Positions 1-12,330 are shown, numbered from the stretch's first letter. The stretch is DNA of 64,000 bases from Timema cristinae (GCA_039000515.1 JBCFYV010000001.1:66870789-66934788); one strand, 5' to 3'. The notes: generated by a model from the letters alone, not told the origin. Numbers and translations: made by a program.

Positions 1-360
1 AGTCCCCGTATGCCGCACCAAAAAATAGTCTCCCCCTCACTTCTCTCAGTCAGCCAGGTGCTCCAACCCCCCCAACCCCCACCCCTACCTCACATCCCCC
101 AGCATCCCAGGAGACACAACCCCCCCACCCACCCTACCTACCCACCCCTCCACCCATTATGCAAATGAGTAACAGTATCCTGCATTTCCCCTTACTCCTT
201 ATTCTCGTTGCATGAACTTAACATTACATGACTTGGTACCTTTGAATTAGATGTACAAAATACATGGTTATACGTTGTCTATTGCCCGACTAGAATATCC
301 ACTTGACAGAATCAGCTAGGTCACATAAGCTTTTTTTGGTTATCGTATTATGGACTTAGT
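1..360. other. Unassigned flank with a C-rich stretch
   Basis: No gene or repeat family is recognised. Positions about 58-155 are a low-complexity run of C with scattered A and T on the plus strand. The rest is ordinary AT-rich intergenic sequence. Confidence 0.5.
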
Positions 361-435
361 GATGTAAGCTTAGTACCATGGGAGTCTAGGGAGTGTAGCT
401 CTTATCCATGGAGCTTAGGGGGTTATATTTTTTAT

Positions 436-663
436 TTGAGCGTCTTAACCGTTGGGTTATCTACTTACGCTATGTGTATGGTAGGTATTGTGAGTGATGA
501 AGGACCTACGTTTAACGTGGATCCGAACCACGGTGAGGCCTGGCTTCCCACATCAAGTGTTTGTCAGGGTAGATAGTTTTTGGAATCGAGATAACTCTAC
601 CGGCGGTGATCGATACCCGCCTGACAGGAAGGAGTCTTGAATTACCCTAGACTCAGTTACCTT
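436..663 (-). mobile_element. tRNA-derived SINE copy (family A), poor sequence quality
   Basis: Read on the minus strand this matches the family-A SINE that is intact at 5452-5721: the tail related to 'ataacccgaacgg…agtaagacg', the body motif 'cgtggttcggattccacgtt' and a damaged tRNA-like head. Degenerate 38-bp repeat units lie on both sides (about 365-432 and from 664), so it probably inserted into the minisatellite. Many single-base losses relative to the other copies look like consensus errors. Confidence 0.6.
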
Positions 664-3600
664 GGGGGAACTCTAGTACATGGGGAGCTCTAGGGGGTGT
701 AGAGCTCTGTAGTACCATGGGGAGCTCTAGGGGGTTGTAGATCTTAGTACTTATGGGGAGCTCGAGGGTGTAGAGCTCGTATACCATGGACCTAGACTTG
801 AGTTATGGACTTAGGGGTTGTAAGCTCTTAGTACTATGGGGAGCTCTAGGGGGTTGTAGAGCTCTGTAGTACATGGGGAGCTCTAGGGTTGTAGAGCTCT
901 GTAGTACTATGGACTCTAGGTGGTTGTAGAGCTCTGATATGGACCTATTGAGCCGGTACTAGGGGCTCTAGGGGTTGTAGATCTGTAGTCTGGGTTGGGG
1001 TTAGAGCTGTGAAGGAAGGGTTGAATCTGAATTAACAGGTCTCTTAGTGTGTAAGCTCGTAGACATGGGAGCTCTGGGGTGTAGACTCTTAGTACATGGG
1101 GAGCTCTGGGGTTTACCTAGACTGGGCTCGGGGTATTCTACCTAGGGTGTGTAGTCTATGGCTAGGGTGTAAGCTCTGTAGTACTATGGGGAGCTAGGGG
1201 GTTGTAGAGTGAGTTATGGGGACTAGGGTGTGAGCTCTGTAGTACAGGTTAGGGGTAGACTCTTAGTATAGGGGAGCTCTGGGGTGTAGAGCTCTGTAGT
1301 ACTATGGGGAGCTCTAGGGGTTGTAGAGCTCTGTAGTACTATGGGGAGCTCTAGGGGGTTGTAGAGCTCTGTAGTACTATGGGGAGCTCTAGGGGTTGTA
1401 GAGCTCTGTAGTACTATGGGAGCTCTAGGGGTTGTAGAGCTTGTAGTACTATGGGAGCTCTAGGGTTGTAGAGCTCTGTAGTACTATGGGGAGCTCTAGG
1501 GGGTTGTAGAGCTCTGTAGTACTATGGGAGCTCTAGGGGTGTAGAGCTCTGTAGTACTATGGGAGCTCTAGGGGTTGTAGAGCTTGTAGTACTATGGGGA
1601 GCTCTAGGGGGTTGTAGACTCTGTAGTACTATGGGAGCTCTAGGGGTTGTAGAGCTTGTAGTACTATGGGAGTCTAGGGGGTGTAGAGCTCTGTATACTA
1701 TGGGAGCTCTAGGGTGTAGAGCTTGTAGTACATGGGAGCTCTAGGGGGTTGTAGAGCTCTGTAGTACTATAGGGAGCTCTAGGGGTGTAGAGCTCTGTAG
1801 TACTATGGAGCTCTAGGGGTGAAGTCTGAGTACTATGAGCTCTAGGGGGTTGTAGAGCTCTGTAGTACTATGGGAGCTCTAGGGGGTTGTAGAGCTTGTA
1901 GTACTATGGGAGCTCTAGGGGTGTAGAGCTCTGTAGTACTATGGGAGCTCTAGGGGGTTGTAGAGCTCTGTAGTACTATGGGAGCTCTAGGGGTGTAGAG
2001 CTCTGTAGTACTATGGGAGCTCTAGGGGGTGTAGAGCTCTGTAGTACTATGGGAGTCTAGGGGTGTAGGCTTGTATACTATGGAGTCTAGGGGTGTAGAG
2101 CTTGATACTGGACTAGGGGGTTGTAGAGCTCTGTAGTACTATGGGAGCTCTAGGGGGTGTAGAGCTCTGTATACATGGGAGCTCTAGGGGGTTGTAGAGC
2201 TCTGTAGTACTATGGGGGCTCTAGGGGGTGTAGAGCTCTGTAGTACTATGGGAGCTCTAGGGGTTGTAGAGCTCTGTAGTACATAGGGAGCTAGGGGGTT
2301 GTAGAGCTCTGTAGTACTATGGGAGCTCTAGGGGGTTGTAGAGCTTGTAGTACATGGGGAGCTCTAGGGGGTTGTAGAGCTCTGTAGTACTATGGGAGCT
2401 CTAGGGTTGTAGAGCTTGTAGTACTATGGGAGCTCTAGGGGGTTGTAGACTCTGTAGTACTATGGGAGCTCTAGGGGGTGTAGAGCTCTGTAGTACTATG
2501 GGACTCTAGGGGGTTGTAGAGCTTGTAGTACTAGGGGCAGGTGTGAGCCGTAGTCAGGAGCTAGGGGGTGAGACTTGTAGCTAGGACTCTAGGGTGTAGA
2601 CTTGGTATATGGATCTAGGTGAGGCTCGTGTACAGGGTTAGGGGGTGTAGAGCTCTGTAGTACTATAGGGACTCTAGGGGTTGTAGAGCTCTGTAGTACT
2701 CATGGGGAGCTCTAGGGGTTGTAGAGCTCTGTGTATATGGGGAGCTCTGGGGGTTGTAGAGCCTCGTAGTACTATGGGGAGCTCTAGGGGTGTAGAGCCT
2801 GTAGTACTATGGGGAGTCTAGGGGTTGTAGAGCTTGTGTACTATGGGGAGCTCTAGGGGTTGTAGAGCTATGTAGTACTATGGGAGCCTAGGGGGTTGTA
2901 GAGTCTGTATACTATGGGGAGCTCTAGGGGGTTGTAGAGCTCTGTAGTATATGGGGAGCACTATGGGGAGCTCTAGGGGGTTGTAGAGCTCTGTAGTACT
3001 ATGGGAGCTCTAGGGGTTGTAGAGCTCTGTAGTACTATGGGGAGCTCTAGGGGGTTGTAGAGCTCTGTAGTACTATGGGAGCTCTAGGGGGTTGTAGAGC
3101 TCTGTAGTACTATGGGGAGCTCTAGGGGGTTGTAGAGCTCTGTAGTACTATGGGGAGCTCTAGGGGGTTGTAGAGCTCTGTAGTACTATGGGGAGCTCTA
3201 GGGGGTTGTAGAGCTCTGTAGTACTATGGGGAGCACTAGGGGGTTGTAGAGCTCTGTAGTACTATGGGGAGCACTAGGGGGTTGTAGAGCTCTGTAGTAC
3301 TATGGGGAGATCTAGGGGGTGGTAGAGCTCTGTAGTACTATGGGGAGCTCTAGGGGGTTGTAGAGCTCTGTAGTACTATGGGGAGCACTAGGGGGTTGTA
3401 GAGCTCTGTAGTACTATGGGGAGCACTAGGGGGTTGTAGAGCTCTGTAGTACTATGGGGAGATCTAGGGGGTGGTAGAGCTCTGTAGTACTATGGGGAGC
3501 TCTAGGGGGTTGTAGAGCTCTGTAGTACTATGGGGAGCTCTAGGGGGGTGTAGAGCTCTGTAGTACTATGGGGAGCTCTAGGGGGTTGTAGAGCTCTGTA

Positions 3601-4497
3601 GTACTATGGGGAGCTCTAGGGGAGTGTAGAGCTCTGTAGTACTATGGGGAGCTCTAGGGGGTTGTAGATCTCTGTAGTACTATGGGGAGCTCTAGGGGGT
3701 TGTAGAGCTATGTAGTACTATGGGGAGCTCTAGGGGGTTGTAGAGCTCTGTAGTACTATGGGGAGCTCTAGGGGAGTGTAGAGCTCTGTAGTACTATGGG
3801 GAGCTCTAGGGGGTTGTAGATCTCTGTAGTACTATGGGGAGCTCTAGGGGGTTGTAGAGCTCTGTAGTACTATGGGGAGCTCTAGGGGAGTGTAGAGCTC
3901 TGTAGTACTATGGGGAGCTCTAGGGGGTTGTAGAGCTCTGTAGTACCATGGGGAGCACTAGGGGAGTGTAGAGCTCTGTAGTACTATGGGGAGCTCTAGG
4001 GGGTTGTAGAGCTCTGTAGTACCATGGGGAGCACTAGGGGGTTGTAGAGCTCTGTAGTACTATGGGGAGATCTAGGGGGTTGTAGAGCTCTGTAGTACTA
4101 TGGGGAGCTCTAGGGGAGTGTAGAGCTCTGTAGTACTATGGGGAGCACTAGGGGGTTGTAGAGCTCTGTAGTACTATGGGGAGCTCTAGGGGGTTGTAGA
4201 GCTCTGTAGTACTATGGGGAGCTCTAGGGGAGTGTAGAGCTCTGTAGTACCATGGGGAGCACTAGGGGGTTGTAGAGCTCTGTAGTACTATGGGGAGCTC
4301 TAGGGGAGTGTAGAGCTCTGTAGTACCATGGGGAGCACTAGGGGGTTGTAGAGCTCTGTAGTACTATGGGGAGCTCTAGGGGGTTGTAGAGCTCTGTAGT
4401 ACTATGGGGAGCTCTAGGGGAGTGTAGAGCTCTGTAGTACTATGGGGAGCTCTAGGGGGTTGTAGAGCTCTGTAGTACCATGGGGAGGTCTATGGGG
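664..4497. repeat. 38-bp minisatellite array, copy 1
   Basis: About one hundred tandem units of 38 bp. Each contains GGGGAGCTCTAGGGGG followed by TTGTAGAGCTCTGTAGTACTAT. The unit holds an inverted repeat, GAGCTCT then a 10-base G-rich loop then AGAGCTC, so either strand can fold into a hairpin. It also holds an AGTACT palindrome. Units from about 2960 to 4497 are near identical, with variants such as GAGCACT, GAGATCT and GGGGAGTGTAG arranged in higher-order blocks. Units from 664 to about 2900 carry many deletions, mostly within G runs. The short open frames here are by-products of the repeat. Confidence 0.95.
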
Positions 4498-5437
4498 TTG
4501 GGTGGAGCGGTTTTTATTACTTTATGTGCGTACGTGTCTAGCTTTTTTTAATGGCATGAAACTTTTCCTTTTTGATTTTCCAGTTTTAGTTTTAATACTT
4601 TCTATTTTTTTAGGATTATATTCCAATATTAACGGTTTATCGTGTTTGGGTGGCGTAATACCTTTTTTGGTACTATAGACTTAAAGATGACGCTACCCTA
4701 CTGACCTACTAGGTAGTTTGTCTTTAACCCAAAGGGCTCGTTCCTTTTGTATATTTTAGAATCATTTATGTTTCAAACTTAATTTGATTCTTTGGATCGT
4801 GATGGCAAGTAAGGGATTTCGGTTTGTTAATTAATTATGTGAACTCGGAGGCCTTTTTTTCTTTCTTCTTTGGCTTGCGTGGTGGTAATGATTTTTGTTT
4901 TCTGGGGTTTCAGCATTTACGTGTTTTATGTTAGTTATTGTATATATGATTCCTAGAGGGGGGCGGGGGTCTGTTTATTTCTAGTTAATTTTAAGGGGTG
5001 ATATGCTGTAATCAAATGAGATGGTAAATCGTTAATGTTGGTGTTTCTCTCCTTTATTTAGGAAAATGTCCTCTTAAGTTCCCTTTAGTTAACCTAGAGT
5101 AATGATCTTACTTTGTGTGTGTTTTGGTTTATTTTGTTACCTAAGATTAATGTGCATTACCTGTTCTGCTGAAATAATTCCATTGTGTTCTCCCAGGACC
5201 TTCCTTGTAGGCGTTATTGTAATGTAATAACTAAAAGGTCACTCTTAACATCTTTTTAAATCTATTATTGTTTATTTTATCACACTCCTTTGCATAGCCT
5301 TGTATTTGTAACTTTGTTCCAAACATATCCATACTACTACATTATTGTTATCTAAATTACTCCATCATTAAGTTTTCTTCTGGTGGTTGATGATTGTTAT
5401 ATCTGCGAGGATATTACTCACCCCTCCCTACTCACTT

Positions 5438-5451
5438 TAATGTACAAGTTG
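5438..5451. repeat. Target-site duplication of the SINE (left)
   Basis: TAATGTACAAGTTG, repeated exactly at 5722-5735 on the far side of the SINE. Confidence 0.85.
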
Positions 5452-5721
5452 GTGACCTGGCGGTCTAGGGGTAAGGTGTCAGACTTCTGTGCTGGGGGTA
5501 CGGGGTTCAATCCTCGATACCGGCACAGATTTATCTGATTACCAAACCTTTCCTTCACCTCTGACAAGACATCTTGTAAATGTGGGGAAAGCCAGGCCTC
5601 TACCGTGGTTCGGATTCCACGTTAAACTGTAGGTCCTTCATTTCATCTCAAAATCACCCTAGCGTAAGTGCGTATAACCCGAACGGTTAGTAAGACACAA
5701 TGCTAATAATAATAATAATAA
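5452..5721 (+). mobile_element. tRNA-derived SINE (family A) with target-site duplication
   Basis: The element starts GGTGACCTGGCGGTCTAGG (A-box-like region) and has a B-box-like GGGTTCAATCCTCG at about 5505-5518. It runs through a conserved body to 'gtataacccgaacgg…agtaagaca' and ends in (AAT)n. It is flanked by a 14-bp direct repeat TAATGTACAAGTTG at 5438-5451 and 5722-5735, which fixes both ends and shows a retrotransposed full-length copy. The same insertion is in the duplicated segment at 57560-57871, so it predates the split of the two copies. Confidence 0.9.
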
Positions 5722-7221
5722 TAATGTACAAGTTGTAGCCGCAAGGTATTCTGGGCCCTCTCTCTGGGTTTTATGACTCTGCAAAGTTTGGGGGATTTGC
5801 TGCTCTCTCTTTTCAGTCTTCCCAATAAATCTGTCTCTGTGGAATTTTTACCTAAGCTTTAGTTTTGGCGCCCTCTTTCGGTGGCCGGTACTGACTAGGG
5901 GAAAGGGACAAAATGATTTCCTTCGGACTATTTTGGTACTAAATTTGTCTTTTAGGTTAAATAAATAATGAATATACTCCACTTTCTACGACTTAACAGA
6001 GAGAGGCGAGTATTCACTATGGCTACTCAGCACAGCTGTCAGGCAACAGAAAAAACATTATAATGTTGAACAATAGGAAAAGAGAAGTGAATATTCACTC
6101 AGAAAAAGTAATGTAGAATTGTTCTACTGGTTGAACCAGAAAAGGTTGTTCTTCCACCCGATGTAAATAAAATAAAAATCTAGAACCAGATCTATAAATA
6201 CATCTGATTGGCTGAGCTTGTGACGTCCCTAAGTCCACATGTCAGCGCATTACATATCCAAACTATATGGAAGACAAACAAGGTTGTTAAAAATCAGGTT
6301 AGATTTTGGAGGTTTAAACAATAATAAACCCTTTAAAATCCACAATAATGTCTAATTAACATCTTTACTCTACTTATTAAAAAAAAAAATCATGTTTCCA
6401 TGTTTCTGTCTTCGTATTTAAATATAACTATTTTGTACAGGCTGATATAAGCAATGACATTACAAAGTTCTTCTAAGTGAAACTACCTGTATATTCGCTT
6501 TACATTGGATTCATCTCTAGGAGACCATTTTCTCAATATTTTAAATGATAAACTGAAAAAAAATATTAATTTTTACTGGGCCCCAAATACATGGGCATAG
6601 AGAGAGTTTCATTTTGAGGGTTGTTGTTCCATATCGTAAGTTGATGATACTATAATAAGGCTTTTTATTTGATAAATTTGGGGTGGAGGGGGTAGGAAGT
6701 CACGTAACAGTTAATATTAGAATATTGGATGCTCCGAGAAACTATTTGTAGGGTCTTTGTTTTGAAAGTTTTTGAAATATATTTATTTTAAAAGCTATTT
6801 AGACTAGTGATCCCCGATTTTTTTTATTTGGATAGGCTTGGAGGGGATTTGGAGTAGAAAGTCCTCCTTTTGCTATTTTGTAAAAAAATTGATGCTTTGG
6901 TATCGGACTGTTTAGAAATGCGCTGATTGGCCTAGACCACAGGCCTAGCCTTAATTTTAACTTCCACTGAATATTTAAAATATTTGTTTTGGTAAATTAT
7001 TATTGGTTTGGAAGACAACCACAACGATTTGATTTGTATAATTGGGTCATTCTAGAATAAAGGGACCTTTTAAAATTAAAATTTTTGATAGATTTAACTT
7101 TTGTTTTTCCAGTTTAAAAAAAATAATAATGTTTAATATTATTGTTCTGATACTGGAAATACTAATGATCATAATCCTGTCAACCTTTTATATGATCCCT
7201 ACAAAAATATATAAAAACACG

Positions 7222-10200
7222 TGAACGGAGGAGACATAATGTGTAACGGAGGAGAACCACTTTGTAACGGAGGAGACATAATGTGTAACGGAGGAGAACC
7301 ACTTTGTAACGGAGGAGACACATTGAGTAACGGAGGAGACATACTGTGTAACGGTGGATACATACTTTGTAACGGAGGAGACATAATGTGTAACGGAGGA
7401 GAACCACTTTGTAATGGTGGAGACATACTTTGTAACGGAGGAGACATAATGTGTAACGGAGGAGACATACTTTGTAACGGTAGAGACATACTTTGTAACG
7501 GAGGAGACATAATGTGTAACGGTGGAGACATACTGTGTAACGGAGGAGACACACTTTGTAACGGTGGAGACACACTTTGTAATGGAGGAGACATACTGTG
7601 TAACGGAGGAGACACACTTTGTAACGGTGGAGACACACTTTGTAATGGAGGAGACATACTTTGTAACGGAGGAGACATACTGTGTAACCGAGGAGACATA
7701 ATGTGTAACGGTGGAGACATACTGTGTAACGGAGGAGACACACTTTGTAACGGTGGAGACACACTTTGTAATGGAGGAGACATACTTTGTAACGGTGGAG
7801 ACATACTGTGTAACGGAGGAGACACACTTTGTAACGGTAGAGACATACTTGTAACGGAGGAGACATAATGTGTAACGGTGGAGACATACTGTGTAACGGA
7901 GGAGACACACTTTGTAACGGTGGAGACACACTTTGTAATGGAGGAGACATACTTTGTAACGGAGGAGACATACTGTGTAACGGAGGAGACACAATTTGTA
8001 ACGGTGGAGACACACTTTGTAATGGTGGAGACATACTTTGTAACGGAGGAAACATAATGTGTAACGGTGGAGACATACTGTGTAACGGAGGAGACACACT
8101 TTGTAATGGTGGAGACATAATGTGTAACGGAGGAGACATACTTTGTAACAGATGAGACATAATGTGTAACGGTGGAGACATACTTTGTAATGGAGGAGAC
8201 ATAATGTGTAACGGAGGAGACACACTTTGTAACGGTGGAGATATAATTTGTAACGGTGGAGATATAATTTGTAACGGTGGAGACATACTGTGTAACGGTG
8301 GAGACATACTGTGTAACGGAGGAGACATACTTTGTAAAGGTGGAGACATAATGTGTAACGGAGGAGACAAACTTTGTAACGGAGGAGACATAATGTGTAA
8401 CGGTGGAGACATACTTTGTAACGGTGATGACATACTTTGTAATGGTGGAGACACACTTTGTAACGGAGGAGACATAATGTGTAACGGTGGAGACATACTG
8501 TGTAACGGAGACATACTGTGTAACGGAGGAGACACACTTTGTAACGGTGGAGACATACTTTGTAACGGTGGAGACATACTGTGTAACGGAGTAGATATAC
8601 TTTGTAATGGAGGAGACATACTGTGTAACGGAGGAGATATACTTTGTAACGGAGGAGACATACTTTGTAACGGAGGAGACATACTTTGTAACGGAAGAGA
8701 CATTCTTTGTAACGGTGGAGACATACTGTGTAACGGTGGAGACATACTGTGTAACGGAGGAGACATACTTTGTAAAGGTGGAGACATAATGTGTAACGGA
8801 GGAGACATACTTTTTAATGGAGGAGACATACTTTGTAACGGTGGAGACACACTTTGTAACGGAGGAGACATACTTTGTAACGGTGGAGACATACTTTGTA
8901 ACGGTGGAGACATACTTTGTAACGGAGGAGACATACTTTGTAACGGTGGAGACATACTGTGTAACGGAGTAGATATACTTTGTAATGGAGGAGACATACT
9001 GTGTAACGGAGGAGATATACTTTGTAACGGAGGAGACATACTTTGTAACGGAGGAGACATACTTTGTAACGGCGGAGACATATTTTGTAACGTTGGAGAC
9101 ATAATGTGTAACGGAGTAGACCAACTGAGTAAAGGTGGAGACATACTGTGTAACGGTGGAGACATAATGAGTAACGGAGGAGACATACTTTGTAATGGAT
9201 GAGACATACTTTGTAACGGTGGAGACATACTGTGAAACGGGGGAGATATACTGAGTAACGGAGGAGACATACTTTGTAAAGGTGGAGACATACTGTTTAA
9301 CGGTGGAGACATACTGTGTAACGGAGGACACATAATGAGTAACGGAGTAGACATACTTTGTAATGGATGAGACATACTGTGTAACGGTGGAGAAATACTG
9401 TGTAATGGTGGAGACATACTGTGTAACGGTGGAGACATAATGTGTATCGGAGGAGACTTACTGAATAACGGAGCAGACATACGGTGTAACGGTGCAGACA
9501 TACTGAGTAACGGAGGAGACATACTTTGTAACGGTGGAGACATACTGTGTAACGGAGGAGACATACTTTGTAACGGCGGAGACATATTTTGTAACGGTGG
9601 AGACATAATGAGTAACGGAGGAGACATACTTTGTAATGGATGAGACATACTTTGTAACGGTGGAGACATACTGTGAAACGGAGGAGATATACTGAGTAAC
9701 GGAGGAGACATACTTTGTAACGGAGGAGTCACACTGTGTAATGATGGAGATATACTGAGTAACGTAGGAGACATACTGTGTAACGGAGGAGACATACTGT
9801 GTAACGGTGGAGACATACTGAGTAACGGAGGAGACATACCATTTAACGGAGGAGACATACTTTGTAATGGAGGAGTCACACTGTGTAATGATGGAGATAT
9901 ACTGAGTAACGTAGGAGACATACTGTGTAACGGAGGAGACATACTGTGTAACGGTGGAGACATACTGAGTAACGGAGGAGACATACCATTTAACGGAGGA
10001 GACATACTTTGTAATGGAGGAGTCACACTGTGTAACGGTGGAGACATATTGTGTAACGGTGGAGACATACTGTTTAACGGAGGAGACATACTGAGTAACG
10101 GAGGAGACATACTCTGTAACGGTGGAGACATACTGTGAAACGGAGGAGATATACTGAGTAACGGAGGAGACATACTTTGTAACGGAGGAGTCACACTGTG

Positions 10201-10855
10201 TAATGATGGAGATATACTGAGTAACGTAGGAGACATACTGTGTAACGGAGGAGACATACTGTGTAACGGTGGAGACATACTGAGTAACGGAGGAGACATA
10301 CCATTTAACGGAGGAGACATACTTTGTAATGGAGGAGTCACACTGTGTAACGGTGGAGACATACTGTGTAACGGTGGAGACATACTGAGTAACGGAAGAG
10401 ACATACCATTTAACGGAGGAGACATACTTTGTAATGGAGGAGTCACACTGTGTAACGGTGGAGACATATTGTGTAACGGTGGAGACATACTGTGTAACGG
10501 AGGAGACATACTGTGTAACGGTGGAGACATACTGAGTAACGGAGGAGACATACCATTTAATGGAGGAGACATACTTTGTAATGGATGAGACATACTTTGT
10601 AATGGAGGAGACATACTCTGTAACGGAGGAGACATACTGTGTAACGGTGGAGACATACTGTGTAACGGAGGAGACATACTGAGTAACGGAGGAGACATAC
10701 TCTGTAACGGAGGAGACATACTGTGTAACGGTGGAGACATACTGTGTAACGGAGGAGACATACTGAGTAACGGAGTAGATATACTTTGTAATGGATGAGA
10801 CACACTGTGTAATGGTGGAGACATACTGTGTAATGGAGGACACACCACATGTAAA
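7222..10855. repeat. 21-bp minisatellite array, copy 1
   Basis: Roughly 170 tandem units of 21 bp with consensus start GGAGGAGACATACTTTGTAA. Frequent variants are ACGGTGG for ACGGAGG, CTGTG for CTTTG, ATAATG and CTGAG. Because 21 is a multiple of 3 and the unit lacks stops in five of six frames, very long open frames run across it. On the minus strand a 1256-codon frame (7180-10950) repeats M-S-P-P-L-Q/H-S and its frame-shifted forms. On the plus strand there are frames of repeated C-N-G-G-D-I-L. In the higher-coordinate half, units carrying GGAGTCACACTG recur at 9724, 9871, 10018, 10186, 10333 and 10438, a higher-order period of mostly 147 bp. I treat the open frames as a consequence of the period rather than as genes. 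Confidence 0.93.
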
Positions 10856-11250
10856 CAAGGGGAACAATCTAGAAACGTAGATGCCTTTGAATAAATACAG
10901 CAGTAGTTTGGTAATGAAGGTGGAGTATTTACAATTCTACATATTGTCAATCAAATTTATAAATATTATTTATGTAAATTTAGATACATTAACTAGTAAT
11001 AGCTAAAGATACTAATTGGTTTTAGGAAATACTGTTTTAATTTGATGGAACATGACGTGCTAGCCCCATTTGTTTATAGTTGGAGGGTTTAGCTCTTGAA
11101 CAATATCACTCATATCTATGACAGAAATATCCTCTTTTTTCGGGGAAAACAAACTTTTCCCTGACATGATTTTTCAAGAAAGACACGGTAAATATTTCAC
11201 GTGGGTCCACAGCCCGTATAAGAGCTAATGGCGTATAGCTTTCCCCCCCT
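10856..11250. other. Unassigned sequence between the 21-bp array and a SINE
   Basis: AT-rich with no gene recognised. The same sequence follows the shorter array of the second copy at 60596-60998. Confidence 0.5.
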
Positions 11251-11479
11251 TTAACTTCCACTATTATTTTTATTATTATTATTATTATTATTATTAGCAC
11301 CGCGTCTTATTACCCGTTCGGGTTATATGCACTTACGATAATGTGTAATGGTAGGGTGATTGTGAGATGAAATGAAGGACCTACAGTTTAACGTGGAATC
11401 CGAACCACGGTGGTGGCCTGGCATTCCCCACATTCACAAGATGTCTTGTCAGAGGTGAAGGAAGGCTTAACTTCCACTA
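11251..11479 (-). mobile_element. 5'-truncated family-A SINE with target-site duplication
   Basis: The minus-strand element occupies 11264-11466. It has the (AAT)n tail, the conserved end 'gtaataagacgcggtgc' and the body, but lacks the tRNA-like head. A 13-bp direct repeat TTAACTTCCACTA at 11251-11263 and 11467-11479 marks the ends, so it was truncated at insertion. The same truncated copy with the same duplication is at 60999-61246. Confidence 0.85.
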
Positions 11480-12325
11480 CCATGAAGTCATTTACACCCA
11501 ACTTATTTTCTATTGTTGCCTTTTCATCCTCATATTTTTAGTATATATCGTCAACAATAAGGTGTATGGTATATTAAAAGGTGCAAAGACATGTATGTAG
11601 GCCTATAGTTTAGTGAAATTAGCCTATAAATAGAAAGTTCTTCAGTTAATTCAGGCTTACATTTATTCTGCAGGTATAACTTTAATATAATTAGAAAACG
11701 TGTGTCCCGCGTTATCTTACTTGTATACTTCGTTACGTCTATTTTGTAAAGGAGGGCACAGTTTCAGATTTATAATTGTGTAAAATATATTTTGAGGTTA
11801 GGTTAACTAACTGTTTTGGAATGCCAAACAGTGTGACATTTTAATATGAGGCATCCATAATTATTTGTCTAAGAACAATTATTACCTTTTTAAATAATGA
11901 ACGTAAGATACACACAGTATATGATCAACCAAATAAATCTTACAAACAATTAAAACTAATCACTATAAATCACAATTATTTAACTCATTATCATCCTTAT
12001 AATTTTATTTATGATTTAAACCATAGTAATTGTAACAGGAAACTAAAAGAACTGGCTTGTGACATGTAATGTAGGGATACATGTATCCTTCCGTTCAGCG
12101 TACAAAACACAATAAATACAACTTTTTTCTAATAAAGCATAAAGAATAGAAAATCAGTTGTCTAGTACAAAAAACACAAAAAAGCCATATTTTAATAGTT
12201 TATTTTGTCACAATACCCTTGTGACATGAAAAGTTCCCTTTTTTTCCTTGAATGACCCATTTGGTCAAATGTGTGAAAGTATCATTAGTGTATTTTACTT
12301 GAATGTGGTAATAAATGCCGAATGC
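11480..12325. other. Intergenic or intronic sequence downstream of the 934-codon gene
   Basis: AT-rich with no coding similarity. On the minus strand an AATAAA hexamer lies at 12204-12199, about 125 bases past the stop of the neighbouring gene, and could be its polyadenylation signal if the gene ends at that stop. Confidence 0.45.
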
Positions 12326-12330
12326 TTACC
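12324..12330 (-). other. Candidate 5' splice site overlapping the apparent stop codon
   Basis: On the minus strand the sequence is AAAAG|GTAAGC, with the exon ending at 12330 and the donor GT at 12329-12328. It is conserved in the second copy (exon end at 62096). The apparent TAA stop lies inside this donor. Confidence 0.5.

Larger units (their letters stand above)
4498..7221. other. Non-coding duplicated segment, copy 1
   Basis: AT-rich sequence with no credible coding region. Apart from the SINE at 5452-5721 it is unique in copy 1 and is repeated nearly base for base at 56599-59365. Positions 5824-5829 (AATAAA) and 5866-5873 (TGGCGCCC) resemble the end of an LTR followed by a primer-binding site, but no coding remnant of such an element is seen nearby. 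Confidence 0.7.

Noticed and set aside
1559..1744. Small frame in the 38-bp array
   Set aside because: The 38-bp period is not a multiple of three and the frame depends on deletions in poor-quality units.
5452..5540. True tRNA genes at the SINE heads
   Set aside because: The A and B boxes are followed by SINE bodies and tails, and the heads do not fold into an evident cloverleaf with paired acceptor ends.
7221..9643. Plus-strand C-N-G-G-D-I-L repeat frames as a cysteine-rich repeat protein
   Set aside because: They are one of five open frames of the same 21-bp unit, broken by in-frame TGA and indels, with no unique coding sequence attached.
7222..10855. CRISPR-like array
   Set aside because: The units are directly abutting 21-mers without unique spacers, in a eukaryotic context.
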